In this document: piece by piece, positions 39,405 to 48,917 of the stretch
Numbering within the stretch: the stretch's first letter is position 1
Layout: the number at the start of each line of letters is the position of its first letter
Assembly: GCA_017880865.1 (NCBI GenBank)
Contig: JADGRL010000009.1
Location: 1 to 64,000 of the forward strand
Direction of reading: 5' to 3'
DNA: 64,000 nt
Source of the DNA: Gallionella sp.
Lineage (GTDB): Bacteria; Pseudomonadota; Gammaproteobacteria; Burkholderiales; Gallionellaceae
The notes under the pieces: model-generated
The model's database searches: none
Told to the model about the DNA's origin: nothing
What the model saw: only the letters and a program-made list of their open reading frames with translations
Made by a program: the position numbers and the translations under genes

Positions 39405-40601
39405 ATGTCTGTTATTAAAATGACCGATCTGGATCTCAAGGGCAAACGCGTCCTGATTCGTTCTGATCTCAACGTACCCGTCAAAGACGGCAAAGTAACT
39501 TCTGATGCGCGCATCACCGCCTCGATGGCGACGATCAATTTCGCGTTGAAAGCCGGAGCTCGCGTGATGGTGACTTCCCATCTGGGTCGTCCGGAAGAAG
39601 GCGTCTACTCCGAAGAAAATTCGCTCAAGCCGGTCGCCAATGTCATCGCCAACAAACTGGGCAAGCCAGTGCGCCTGATCAAGGATTGGGTGAATGGCGG
39701 GTTCAATGTCAATGAAGGCGAACTGGTGCTGCTGGAAAATTGCCGTTTCAACAAGGGTGAAAAGAAAAGCACTGAAGAAACGGCCCGCAAATACGCCGCA
39801 CTGTGCGATGTGTTCGTGATGGACGCGTTCGGTACGGCACACCGTGCTGAAGCATCGACTCATGGCGTGGCGAAATATGCACCGATTGCCGCCGCAGGTG
39901 TCTTGCTGACTCAGGAACTGGAAGCGTTAACCAAAGCCCTGCTCAGCCCTGCTCGCCCGATGGTCGCGATCGTCGGCGGCAGCAAGGTATCGACCAAGCT
40001 GACGGTACTGGAAAGCCTGTCTGACAAAGTCGATCAAATGGTGGTCGGCGGCGGGATCGCCAATACCTTCCTCAAGGCGACCGGACATCCGGTTGGCAAG
40101 TCGCTGTGCGAAAACGATCTGGTTCCAACCGCACAAGCACTGCTGGCGAAAATGTCCGCACGCGGCGCAAGCATTCCGATTGCAACCGATGTTGTGGTCG
40201 GCAAAGAAGCACCATTTGTTGCGGGCAATGAAAACACCCCGGCTATTCTTAAAGATGCGAAGGATGTAACTGACGACGAAATGATTTTCGATATTGGCCC
40301 ACAATCGGCACAAGAGATCGTCGACATCATCATGAAGGCTGGCACCGTGGTGTGGAACGGCCCGGTCGGCGTATTTGAGTTCGACCAGTTCGGCGAAGGT
40401 ACCAAAGCGATTGCGATGGCGATTGCCGAAACCAAAGCTTTTACTCTGGCGGGTGGTGGCGACACCATCGCCGCAATTCAGAAGTACGGTATTTTCGACA
40501 AAATATCTTACATCTCCACCGCAGGCGGAGCGTTTCTGGAATTTCTCGAAGGCAAAAAATTGCCTGCGGTGGAAATCCTCGAACAACGCGCCAATCAATA
40601 A
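39405..40601 (+). CDS. pgk: phosphoglycerate kinase
   Basis: PGK converts 1,3-bisphosphoglycerate and ADP to 3-phosphoglycerate and ATP, or the reverse in carbon fixation. The 398-residue product carries [18 protein letters not shown], the [11 protein letters not shown] substrate loop, LLENCRF and the C-terminal [11 protein letters not shown] nucleotide region. The ATG at 39405 has an AAAGGAAAA site. An earlier in-frame start would run through the preceding hairpin and is rejected. Confidence 0.97.
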   Translation: MSVIKMTDLDLKGKRVLIRSDLNVPVKDGKVTSDARITASMATINFALKAGARVMVTSHLGRPEEGVYSEENSLKPVANVIANKLGKPVRLIKDWVNGGFNVNEGELVLLENCRFNKGEKKSTEETARKYAALCDVFVMDAFGTAHRAEASTHGVAKYAPIAAAGVLLTQELEALTKALLSPARPMVAIVGGSKVSTKLTVLESLSDKVDQMVVGGGIANTFLKATGHPVGKSLCENDLVPTAQALLAKMSARGASIPIATDVVVGKEAPFVAGNENTPAILKDAKDVTDDEMIFDIGPQSAQEIVDIIMKAGTVVWNGPVGVFEFDQFGEGTKAIAMAIAETKAFTLAGGGDTIAAIQKYGIFDKISYISTAGGAFLEFLEGKKLPAVEILEQRANQ

Positions 40602-40615
40602 AATATTAGGAAATC

Positions 40616-42064
40616 ATGCTGCGTAGAACAAAAATAGTTGCAACGCTGGGACCTGCTTCCAGCGACCAAAAAGTGCTGGAGCAAATGATACGTGCCGGAG
40701 TGGATCTGGTTCGGATGAATTTCTCGCATGGCTCAGCGGCAGACCACATGAAGCGCGCCGAAACTGTGCGTGCTGCGGCCAAGGCCTGCGGTCGCACCGT
40801 GGGCATTCTGGCCGATTTGCAAGGCCCGAAGATTCGCGTGCGCAAATTCGAGAATGACAAGATCATCCTGAACAAGGGAGATACTTTCATTCTGGATGCC
40901 GCATTTGACGGCCTGGGCAATCAACAACGCGTGGGTCTTGACTACAAAGAACTGCCGAACGATGTCAGCGCAGGTACTGTATTGCTGCTCAACGATGGCA
41001 TGTTGGAATTTCACGTCACCGAAGTCAAAGGCACTCAGGTCATTTGCATCGTGGTACGCGGCGGCGTGTTATCCAACAACAAAGGCATCAACCGCAAGGG
41101 TGGCGGATTGACCGCGCCCGCACTGACCGACAAAGACAAGGAAGACATCAAGACCGCCGCGCTGATCCACGCCGATTATCTGGCGGTATCCTTCCCGCGC
41201 ACCGGCGACGATATGCGTATGGCGCGTGAACTGATGCATGCCGCTGGCGGCAAAAGTTTGCTGATGGCCAAGATCGAGCGCGCTGAAGCAATCGCCGTGC
41301 TGGGCGACATCATCGACGCATCCGATGCGATCATGGTGGCGCGCGGCGATCTTTCCGTCGAAGTCGGCGATGCCGCCGTGCCCGGTTTGCAAAAGCGCAT
41401 GATCAAAATGGCGCGTGAAAAAAATCGCCTGGTGATCACCGCCACGCAAATGATGGAATCGATGATCACGGCGCCTATTCCAACAAGAGCCGAAGTATCC
41501 GACGTGGCGAATGCGGTGTTGGATGGTACCGATGCAGTGATGTTGTCGGCAGAAACTGCGGTGGGCGACTATCCGGTGGAAACCATCGAAGCGATGGCGC
41601 GCATCTGCCACAAGGCCGAAGCCGAAATCGATGACGAGCATTACATGGTCGACCGGCGCGTCGCTTCGCAAAAATTTTCCCGCGTCGATCAATCGATCGC
41701 GATGTCGGCGATGTTTGCCGCATCACACCTCAAGGTCAAAGCCATTGTCGCGTTGACCCAGTCGGGCTCGACCCCGCTGTGGATGTCGCGCATGAATGCC
41801 GGTGTGCCGATTTTTGCGATGACGCCATTGCCGGAAACCTTGAGCAAAGTGACACTGTTCAGCGGCGTGCATCCGATCGCCTTCAAGAACATCTCAAAAG
41901 ACCACGATCAGGCTTTGCGCGATGCCGAGGACGAGTTGGTACGCCTTAAACTGGTTGAGGATGGCGACTTGATGGTGATGACGATCGGCGAAGCCGTCGG
42001 CAAGTCAGGGCACACCAACACGATGAAAATCGTCAAGGTCGGCGATCACAAAAAACACGCGTAA
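40616..42064 (+). CDS. pyk: pyruvate kinase
   Basis: A 482-residue pyruvate kinase, the last ATP-making step of glycolysis. The motifs TKIVATLGPAS and MNFSHGSAADH (N-terminal barrel), MAKIERAEAIAVLGDII with the catalytic Lys, MVARGDLSVEVG and ITATQMMESMITAPIPTRAE are all present. A C-terminal allosteric domain follows. Its place between pgk and fba is common in Calvin-cycle gene clusters of betaproteobacteria. Confidence 0.97.
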   Translation: MLRRTKIVATLGPASSDQKVLEQMIRAGVDLVRMNFSHGSAADHMKRAETVRAAAKACGRTVGILADLQGPKIRVRKFENDKIILNKGDTFILDAAFDGLGNQQRVGLDYKELPNDVSAGTVLLLNDGMLEFHVTEVKGTQVICIVVRGGVLSNNKGINRKGGGLTAPALTDKDKEDIKTAALIHADYLAVSFPRTGDDMRMARELMHAAGGKSLLMAKIERAEAIAVLGDIIDASDAIMVARGDLSVEVGDAAVPGLQKRMIKMAREKNRLVITATQMMESMITAPIPTRAEVSDVANAVLDGTDAVMLSAETAVGDYPVETIEAMARICHKAEAEIDDEHYMVDRRVASQKFSRVDQSIAMSAMFAASHLKVKAIVALTQSGSTPLWMSRMNAGVPIFAMTPLPETLSKVTLFSGVHPIAFKNISKDHDQALRDAEDELVRLKLVEDGDLMVMTIGEAVGKSGHTNTMKIVKVGDHKKHA

Positions 42065-42070
42065 ATGTAG

Positions 42071-42087
42071 GGTGGGCCTAGCCCACC
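42071..42087. repeat. intergenic GGTGGGC/GCCCACC palindrome
   Basis: A perfect 7-bp dyad with a CTA centre, just after GTAG, following the pyk stop. It resembles the GTAGGTCGGGC/GCCCGAC repeat at 56914-56962. Such palindromes are scattered between genes in many proteobacteria. Confidence 0.6.
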
Positions 42088-42098
42088 TGATAGATATT

Positions 42099-42124
42099 CC
42101 GGGTTAATGGCAACACCCGGTTTT
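42099..42124 (+). terminator. weak terminator between pyk and fba
   Basis: CCGGGT and ACCCGG form a 6-bp stem with a 10-nt loop followed by TTTT, 23 bp upstream of the fba start. It probably lets some transcription continue into fba. Confidence 0.55.
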
Positions 42125-42147
42125 GAATTTTTAATCAGGAGAAATAA

Positions 42148-43212
42148 ATGGCCTTAGTATCTTTGCGTCAACTACTCGATCACGCTGCGGAAAATGGTTA
42201 CGGTCTGCCCGCATTCAACGTGAACAATCTCGAACAAGTCAAAGCGATCATGGAAGCGGCTGATAAAACCAACAGCCCGGTGATCATGCAAGGCTCCGCC
42301 GGTGCGCGTAAATATGCCGGTGAAGCGTTCCTGCGTCACCTGATCGAAGCGGCGGTAGAAATGTATCCGCATATTCCAGTCGTCATGCACCAGGACCACG
42401 GCGCATCTCCGGCAGTATGTATCAACGCTATTAAGTCCGGTTTCTCCAGCGTGATGATGGACGGCTCGCTTTTGGCTGATGCCAAGACCCCTTCCTCGTT
42501 CGAATACAACGTCGACATCACGCGCCGCGTCGTGGAAATGTCTCACGCAGTGGGCGTTTCGGTTGAGGGCGAATTGGGTTGTCTGGGTTCGCTCGAATCC
42601 GGCATGGGTGAAAAGGAAGACGGTCACGGTGCAGAAGGCGTGTTGAGCCACGACCAACTGTTGACCGACCCTGAAGAAGCCGCAGAATTCGTGCGTCAAA
42701 CCGGCGTCGATGCCTTGGCGATCGCGATCGGTACCTCGCACGGCGCGTACAAGTTCACCAAGCCGCCCACCGGCGACACGCTGGCGATCAGCCGCATCAA
42801 GGAAATCCATGCGCGCATCCCGAACACGCATCTGGTGATGCACGGCTCATCGAGCGTACCACAGGAATGGCTGAAAATCATCAACGAATTCGGCGGCGAC
42901 ATGGGCCAAACTTACGGCGTGCCGGTTGAAGAAATCGTCGAAGGCATCAAGCACGGCGTGCGCAAGATCAACATCGACACCGACCTGCGCATCGCATCCA
43001 GCGGTGCGGTGCGTCGCTATCTGGCACAGAACCCAAAGGATTTCGATCCGCGCAAATTCCTCGCCGCATCAACCAACGCGATGAAAGAAATCTGTGTGGC
43101 ACGCTACGAGGCCTTCGGCTCCGCAGGCCAAGCGGGCAAGATCAAGCCTATCTCGCTGGAAGCGATGGCGAACCGTTACGCCAAGGGTGAATTGAAATCC
43201 ATCATCAAGTAA
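42148..43212 (+). CDS. fba: class II fructose-bisphosphate aldolase (Calvin-cycle subtype)
   Basis: This zinc-dependent aldolase joins dihydroxyacetone phosphate with glyceraldehyde 3-phosphate, or with erythrose 4-phosphate in the Calvin cycle. The 354-residue protein begins [20 protein letters not shown] and shows [10 protein letters not shown] with zinc-binding His, [25 protein letters not shown] and KINIDTDLR. The size and GSSSVPQ style match the CbbA subtype. The ATG has an AGGAG site. Confidence 0.97.
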   Translation: MALVSLRQLLDHAAENGYGLPAFNVNNLEQVKAIMEAADKTNSPVIMQGSAGARKYAGEAFLRHLIEAAVEMYPHIPVVMHQDHGASPAVCINAIKSGFSSVMMDGSLLADAKTPSSFEYNVDITRRVVEMSHAVGVSVEGELGCLGSLESGMGEKEDGHGAEGVLSHDQLLTDPEEAAEFVRQTGVDALAIAIGTSHGAYKFTKPPTGDTLAISRIKEIHARIPNTHLVMHGSSSVPQEWLKIINEFGGDMGQTYGVPVEEIVEGIKHGVRKINIDTDLRIASSGAVRRYLAQNPKDFDPRKFLAASTNAMKEICVARYEAFGSAGQAGKIKPISLEAMANRYAKGELKSIIK

Positions 43213-43235
43213 GTCGGATTTTCAGGCGGTAAAAC

Positions 43236-43262
43236 AAAAGCGACCTACGGGTCGCTTTTTAT
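43236..43262 (+). terminator. Rho-independent terminator after fba
   Basis: AAAAGCGACC and GGTCGCTTTT form a 10-bp stem with a TACG loop, followed by T residues. It lies 24 bp after the fba stop and ends the carbon-metabolism cluster. Confidence 0.85.
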
Positions 43263-43335
43263 TTGGCAGGGCGTCGCACCGATTCGGCCGCTTCACGTCC
43301 AGCTGAAAGCCACTACAAGTTATTCAGGTCATGCA

Positions 43336-43377
43336 GACAAATACAAAGGCGACCCAAGGGTCGCCTTTGTATTTGTC
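43336..43377. terminator. 20-bp perfect inverted repeat, second terminator
   Basis: Two 20-base arms, beginning GACAAATACAAAGGCGACCC, are exact reverse complements separated only by AA. The A-rich outer part of one arm becomes a T-rich tail on each strand, so it can stop transcription in both directions. It lies between fba and the convergent pilY1, and its core resembles the first terminator. Confidence 0.85.
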
Positions 43378-43452
43378 ATGTTGCTATGCCAACTCAACAT
43401 CAATTAACTGCCCGACCTCGCCTGTGAAGCTAAGCCGGGAGCATGATACGCG

Positions 43453-46400
43453 TCAGTCCGTATTCATATACCAGTAAGCTCGGGTTCGGCTTGTGGAAAT
43501 AAGGAACTTCGGCTTGCAAGCAGCCGATGCCGAGGCATCGCAAGTGCTGGTTTGTCCGCCGCCTCCACCCTCACCCAAGCCGCAGCCGATGCAGAATTGA
43601 ACCTGCATCATCGTTCCTGTCACAGAATCTCTGACGTTAACCACACCCGCGACCGGCGACGGGGGCAGACCACCGGTTTCCCACTCGCCTCTCGTAGCAA
43701 CTCCAGTGAAGGGGCTGAGACTATAGCTCGCGGCCAACCCCAATGACTCTTCGCACTGGTTGGTGCTTGTTGCAGCTCTAGGCGGTTCGGGTTGGTTCGT
43801 ACCAAAAAAGACAGAGCCCGCAACCGCGAGTGGCGCATTGACGGCTTTTTCGCCCGTTTGAAGGGTGACGTAATAACCGCTGGTCGGCGTACCGTTGTAC
43901 TGGCTGGTCGCAACCGAAGCCGTAGCATTCGTAGCATCAAACAAACCGGCGGGGGCCGTCATTGTTTCCATAATGGTGACTAGGCCTGCGCCATCCAAGC
44001 CGGTCTTTGTATCCTTCAACATGTAAAGCCGGTTCGTCACGTTATAGGCCGATACACCATATGGCGGGCTGCCCGGGAACGGCAGAGGGCTGGCCGAAGT
44101 TGAGGCCGGATCGGTATAAAGCGGATGTTCACGGTCGCCTGAGCCTGCAAATACCGCATCGTATCCGGTGACAGACATCACCTCGGGCGGGTAGAAGAAT
44201 TTGCGCGGAACCGGACCGGCCGGATTAGCAGCGGCACAGGGACCGGCACTGCAACCTAACGCGGCGAGCTTTTCCACCTGCCAGAAGTTGGGGGTGATGC
44301 CGCCGACAGGCTCGAAATCCACGCGCCATATGTTGCCGCCCACATCGCCCACGTACAGCCTGTCTATGTTGCCGTCGTTATTATGATCCAACAGGGTGAT
44401 ATCCGACGGGATGCTGTAATTCATTCCGGCTACCTGGAGTTGGCATTGTGTCGACGTGCAACCGGGACTCAAGTTGGGTGTGGCGCTCCACAGCAAGGCG
44501 CCGGTAGTCGCATCCAGAATGAAGATGCCACGTCCCATCGTGTCGGCCAAGGGGGCTTCGCTGTCTTCCGAAGGATCGTAGCCGCCGGCAAAGATCAACA
44601 CCGGACTCGCATAGCCTTTAACCATCGCGACCTTGGGCTGCGACCAGGTTTGTCCCATTTCGGTAAAACCGACGTCCGTGTTGCTATGCTTCCACAAGAA
44701 CTTCGGACTGGATGGCGTTGATACATCCAGCGCATAGATGAGTCGTCCGCCACGGCGCATCGCAAGGTAGATGTAGGCCGTGGTGGTTGCACCATTCGCA
44801 TCGATCAGTTGATACAAACCCGTCGGACCATCGACAAAATAGTCTTTCAACACTGGCGCAGGAACAATGCCGGGCGTCGTGGTGGGGAATAGCAGCAGAG
44901 GGCTGTTGTCATGCAGCCTTGTCAGTCCGCTGAAAGATTCGGGCGCAATGAATCCCCACAACTCGCCGCCAGGTGGCGTGCCTGCTATGGAGCCCGTTTG
45001 ATTGCCGTTGATGGCGCGGAATATGCCATCGTTGGACCCGTAATAAACGACTACCCCGGTGCCTGTACCGTAGTTGATGACGGTCGGGCGCGAGTGCAAC
45101 ACGTCGCCATGAAGCGAGGGGCGGACATTGATGGTTGTATAAGTAGGATCGGGGCTGGGTTCATCCAGGTTGTTGTCCTGGCCGCGCACCCAGTTGACCA
45201 CACTGGTTTTATCGGGTGGCACCGTTCCGCTGTAGGCCCCGATGTTGCCGGTTGCGGGTGACGCGGGCGAGAGCGTCACCGGGCCGAAGGTGAACGAAGT
45301 GGCGCTGATTCCCCCGCTCGTGATGGTCCAGGTGCCGGTATAGGCTGCTTCGTCCGTGTACAGCGTGCCCGAGGCGGAGATATCCACGCCGGTGTTAGTA
45401 ACGAAACCGCAGGCAGCGGGGCAGTTTACCGTTGCAGTGGCTCCGGCCCGGGTGATTTGATTGGCTGCAATATTGATCGAGGTGGTGACCTGGGCCACGC
45501 TTAATGTTCCCGGCGCACTGACATCCGGGCTCGTGGTGATCGGGTAGGTGAATGTCGTACCCGAGCAGGGCACGAAGAGGCCGCCTGGAGCACAGGTAAT
45601 GGCGACAGCGCTCTGCGTATAGGCCGCTTCATTGGGGTTAGTACCGGTGGTCGTGATGTCCACCAGATCGCCGTTCGCGAAGTAGCCGGCGGTCAGTCCG
45701 GTCGCCGTGGCGGTCGTTGTGACCGCGTTCCCGATCCGGGACAGGGCCGTGATAGCCACTGCCGTGGTAGAAGGGGAGACTATCCCGCTGGTGGCGGCAG
45801 TCATGGAGCCGGTGGTGTTCAGCGTGAAAGTCAGCGCCGTTGGAACCGAAGCAATGATCCAGACGCCATCGAATGAAGCATTGGATGAGGCAATCTTAAT
45901 GGTCTCGCCCGCATGGAAATTATGCGCCGTCGTCGTCGTCGCGGTCCACGTACCCGTAACTTTGGAGATGCTGGAAAGATTGATGGTATACGGGTGTACC
46001 ATCACTTTATAGCTGTTCAATGCCGTTACGGGCGGATATACCGGTACCGTATAGGTGAAGGTCGTCAAGGTTGGTGCGCCTACCGTCTGGATGCCGGTGT
46101 AAACAGACGCAAGCGTGCTGGTGATGCTGACACTGGCGTTTACAGCAAAGCCATGTGGTGACGCAGTCGTTACCGTGGCCGTTTCCGTATTGGTCGGCGA
46201 CGCTGCGGTGCCGGGGCGCGTGATGGAGACGATCGATACGCCGGGGATATGCGGGGTAACCTGGTAAGTACCAAGCGTTGGTGAGGTCGGCAAATCCCGC
46301 AGACCGGTAATCGTGAATGTAGTGGTGCCTATGTTCGTCACGAATTGCGTTACGTTGTAATCGATCGGCACGGCGCCCGTGATCGTGACCAAAGAAGTTC

Positions 46401-48120
46401 CATTGAACCCGTGGTTGACTGCTGTCGTCACCAGCGCAGTGGTGCCGGTACGGACGATGCTCACGACCTTCGTGTTCGAAGAGCCGAACATCGTGGACGC
46501 GATGCCCACGTTGCTTGGTGCAAAGGCGTTCGAGGCATCGGACAGCGCTGCCACGCAAGTCGTCCCACTCGGGCAATAAGTATACACATTGCGCGGGTTG
46601 GTGGCCGTACCCGCCGTGGCCGTGTAATTGTCCAGAAGGTTGGCTTGGCGAATCACCTGTGCCGCACCGCCCTTCTCGACATACTCGCCATCCGGTAAGT
46701 CATAACCCAAACCCACTCCCTGAGGCTTGTTTCTCCAGAATCCGCCGTTCAGGTCGGGTTCCACGAGGAGATTCTGGCTGGTCCAGAAACTGACCGCATC
46801 GGGGGAGATAAAGCCGGTCGCTGCGCTGATGGCTGGAATACTCAAGCTGTCGCACAGTTCCAGGATCTGTGTGGTCGAGTTGTAACAGAGCTGGTACTGT
46901 TTGAGGTTGCCGACCCATCTTGGCTGGCCACCCGAGTCGGGGCGGAACATACCCATGTAAATCTGGTTCAGGTAAGTACCCTGCGCATTGACGCTGACCG
47001 GCAAGCTGGCAGACGCGAACACGCTGTTGACGGCTTGCACTTCGTTGAGTATCCGCTTGATGGCTTGTTGAACATCGGTTGCGTTCGCTGTGGCATAATA
47101 TTTTCCGCCGCCCTTGTTGGCCATGCTGGTCAGCAGCGCCGGGTATTGCGGCACACAGTTGGTGCCCAGCACCCCGATGGTGTAAGTGGAAACTTTTTTG
47201 ACAGCGGGCATCGCGCTAGCCGTGTTAGTGTTAAACAGATCGACCTCCCTCATATAGCGCGCCCATTCGTCCGCAAACTCGCCACTGCCGTCGTTGTGGG
47301 GACTATACATGGTGGAGGTATAGGTGCCGCAGCTAAAGGTGCTGGTGCCATAAGCGATGTAAGGTATCGCGATGTTCGTTGTCAGCATCGTTTGTTGCGC
47401 GGCGGTCAAGCCGGCATTGCCGTTGATTGTGCTGGCCAACTTGGTACCCGGAGCTTGGCTGGAATCGCCGGGGCTACCGTTGGTGGTGGCGGCGTTGCCG
47501 ATGAAAACCACATAGTTGCTCGGGCAGCCGGTAGACGCGGGCGAGGTGTAGGTCCTGCCGGACATGCCGGGTTGTCCGGCAAAATAGGCCCAGGCTTCCT
47601 GCATCGTCGACGCCGTCGCTTCATTATTTCCTTTAATGCTAGCGGCGGTCCATCCCTTGATGAGGGCTACGAGGGCGGTCTTGTTCGCGGCCGTCATCGG
47701 GTTGAGCGGATAAACCAGGCAGCCGCCCCCGCCGCCATTGCAGGTATAGGTCCCGCCACTGCTGCTGGCGGGGAAAGTTCCGCTGATGTTATAAACCATG
47801 ATGCCGATGTTGACGGTCGCCGTTCCGTTGGGGTTGGGAGCAATGCCATTGATCGCGTTAACCAGCGCGCATTGCTCTATGCCGCCCGTTGTGGCCCCCA
47901 TGTTTGGCGACCCGCCCGTGTCGGCATAAGTGCATGCGGCGGTGCCAGAGTTGGAATCATATTTGGCCGAGTTATCCAGCACGAACAGCATGTTGGGCAG
48001 GCTGGCATTGGTTATTTTGGCCGCCGAGCTGTACAGGTCGATGTCCTGGGCATTACCCTGAACGGTATAGGCCAGCAAGGCGATGAACATGCAATTGAGG
48101 CAATGGCGTAGGGTTTTCAT
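43453..48120 (-). CDS. pilY1: PilY1-type pilus tip adhesin with inserted FCCH-like repeats
   Basis: PilY1 sits at the type IV pilus tip, primes pilus assembly and acts in adhesion. The 1555-residue product has a signal peptide (CMFIALLAYTVQGNAQ) and a von Willebrand A-like N-terminal part (about 35-360). Its C-terminal PilY1 beta-propeller (about 970-1440) holds the calcium loop DHNNDGNID near residue 1245. Between them, residues about 547-963 contain five Thr-rich repeats with the pattern H-G-F then V-x-I-x-G, which is unusual. The ATG at 48120 has a GGGAGGAAG site. It is the last gene of the minor-pilin operon. Confidence 0.93.
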   Translation of the reverse strand: MKTLRHCLNCMFIALLAYTVQGNAQDIDLYSSAAKITNASLPNMLFVLDNSAKYDSNSGTAACTYADTGGSPNMGATTGGIEQCALVNAINGIAPNPNGTATVNIGIMVYNISGTFPASSSGGTYTCNGGGGGCLVYPLNPMTAANKTALVALIKGWTAASIKGNNEATASTMQEAWAYFAGQPGMSGRTYTSPASTGCPSNYVVFIGNAATTNGSPGDSSQAPGTKLASTINGNAGLTAAQQTMLTTNIAIPYIAYGTSTFSCGTYTSTMYSPHNDGSGEFADEWARYMREVDLFNTNTASAMPAVKKVSTYTIGVLGTNCVPQYPALLTSMANKGGGKYYATANATDVQQAIKRILNEVQAVNSVFASASLPVSVNAQGTYLNQIYMGMFRPDSGGQPRWVGNLKQYQLCYNSTTQILELCDSLSIPAISAATGFISPDAVSFWTSQNLLVEPDLNGGFWRNKPQGVGLGYDLPDGEYVEKGGAAQVIRQANLLDNYTATAGTATNPRNVYTYCPSGTTCVAALSDASNAFAPSNVGIASTMFGSSNTKVVSIVRTGTTALVTTAVNHGFNGTSLVTITGAVPIDYNVTQFVTNIGTTTFTITGLRDLPTSPTLGTYQVTPHIPGVSIVSITRPGTAASPTNTETATVTTASPHGFAVNASVSITSTLASVYTGIQTVGAPTLTTFTYTVPVYPPVTALNSYKVMVHPYTINLSSISKVTGTWTATTTTAHNFHAGETIKIASSNASFDGVWIIASVPTALTFTLNTTGSMTAATSGIVSPSTTAVAITALSRIGNAVTTTATATGLTAGYFANGDLVDITTTGTNPNEAAYTQSAVAITCAPGGLFVPCSGTTFTYPITTSPDVSAPGTLSVAQVTTSINIAANQITRAGATATVNCPAACGFVTNTGVDISASGTLYTDEAAYTGTWTITSGGISATSFTFGPVTLSPASPATGNIGAYSGTVPPDKTSVVNWVRGQDNNLDEPSPDPTYTTINVRPSLHGDVLHSRPTVINYGTGTGVVVYYGSNDGIFRAINGNQTGSIAGTPPGGELWGFIAPESFSGLTRLHDNSPLLLFPTTTPGIVPAPVLKDYFVDGPTGLYQLIDANGATTTAYIYLAMRRGGRLIYALDVSTPSSPKFLWKHSNTDVGFTEMGQTWSQPKVAMVKGYASPVLIFAGGYDPSEDSEAPLADTMGRGIFILDATTGALLWSATPNLSPGCTSTQCQLQVAGMNYSIPSDITLLDHNNDGNIDRLYVGDVGGNIWRVDFEPVGGITPNFWQVEKLAALGCSAGPCAAANPAGPVPRKFFYPPEVMSVTGYDAVFAGSGDREHPLYTDPASTSASPLPFPGSPPYGVSAYNVTNRLYMLKDTKTGLDGAGLVTIMETMTAPAGLFDATNATASVATSQYNGTPTSGYYVTLQTGEKAVNAPLAVAGSVFFGTNQPEPPRAATSTNQCEESLGLAASYSLSPFTGVATRGEWETGGLPPSPVAGVVNVRDSVTGTMMQVQFCIGCGLGEGGGGGQTSTCDASASAACKPKFLISTSRTRAYWYMNTD

Positions 48121-48315
48121 GGTTGCTTCCTCCCGATTACTGAAACAGTAAAACAATTTATGACCAATAATAATTACACGTTGATTCAGTTTAACTACAG
48201 AGCATTCCCGCAGGAACAGCCTGCCCTTGATTTATTTTTACGTTCGCCCCGGCCACGTTGCGGTCTTTAAACCACTGCTCCAAATTTCATCGCCGCGCAA
48301 ACAACGCCTGACCCG

Positions 48316-48879
48316 TCATGGCGGCGGGACTGCCCCAGCACACGGCGTTCCCGTAAGAACACGCATGCCTATCCCTTGACGTACATTCACTTGCGCACCG
48401 GATAAGTTAGCGTCGGTGACTGTTGCCTGAATTTCCCATTGCTGTGAAAGGCAATTCGAGCTTCCTGTTACGGCTGGCACACCCGAGGCATACATGATCC
48501 CCGGGGTAGGAGGGATACTGTGGGTGAAACAGGTCGCGTCAGCTGGATTCAACGGATTGAGATTGAGATTACTGATAGGCTTGGAACCCGTGCAGACAGG
48601 TGTCGCGACCGTTGCCGTGTAATCGGTTATTCCATCCTTGTTGATGTCGAACAGAACGGTCGCGGGTGCCGGTGGGAGGGCGGTGAAGTTGCTACTGGCT
48701 ACCCCCTCGATGGCCTGTTGCGCGATGGTACGCGCTTCTTCGCGAAATTGCGCATTACCCACTATCTGGATACTGGAAGTCGTGCTGTTCATGGCCGATA
48801 TCGCGACCAGGGTCAACAGCACCAGCATGATGAGCGCCACCAGCAAAGTGCTGCCGCGCTGCGATTTGATCGAACTCAT
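48316..48879 (-). CDS. pilX: minor pilin assembly protein PilX
   Basis: A 187-residue protein with the PilX N-terminal region: SSIKSQRGSTLLVALIMLVL then LTLVAISAMNSTTSSIQIVG, a long hydrophobic helix followed by the typical NAQFREEARTIAQQAIE. The start at 48879 has an AAGGA site; the frame extends upstream without pilin features. PilX is part of the minor-pilin priming complex with PilV, PilW, FimT/FimU, PilE and PilY1. About 195 bp separate it from pilY1. Confidence 0.9.
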   Translation of the reverse strand: MSSIKSQRGSTLLVALIMLVLLTLVAISAMNSTTSSIQIVGNAQFREEARTIAQQAIEGVASSNFTALPPAPATVLFDINKDGITDYTATVATPVCTGSKPISNLNLNPLNPADATCFTHSIPPTPGIMYASGVPAVTGSSNCLSQQWEIQATVTDANLSGAQVNVRQGIGMRVLTGTPCAGAVPPP

Positions 48880-48917
48880 CGCGTATCCTTCTATCCGGCA
48901 GGATTGATTAAGCAACT

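Noticed and set aside
47035..48111. 358-codon plus-strand open frame opposite pilY1
   Set aside because: It lies entirely antisense to the PilY1 N-terminal region and has a composition typical of a shadow frame.
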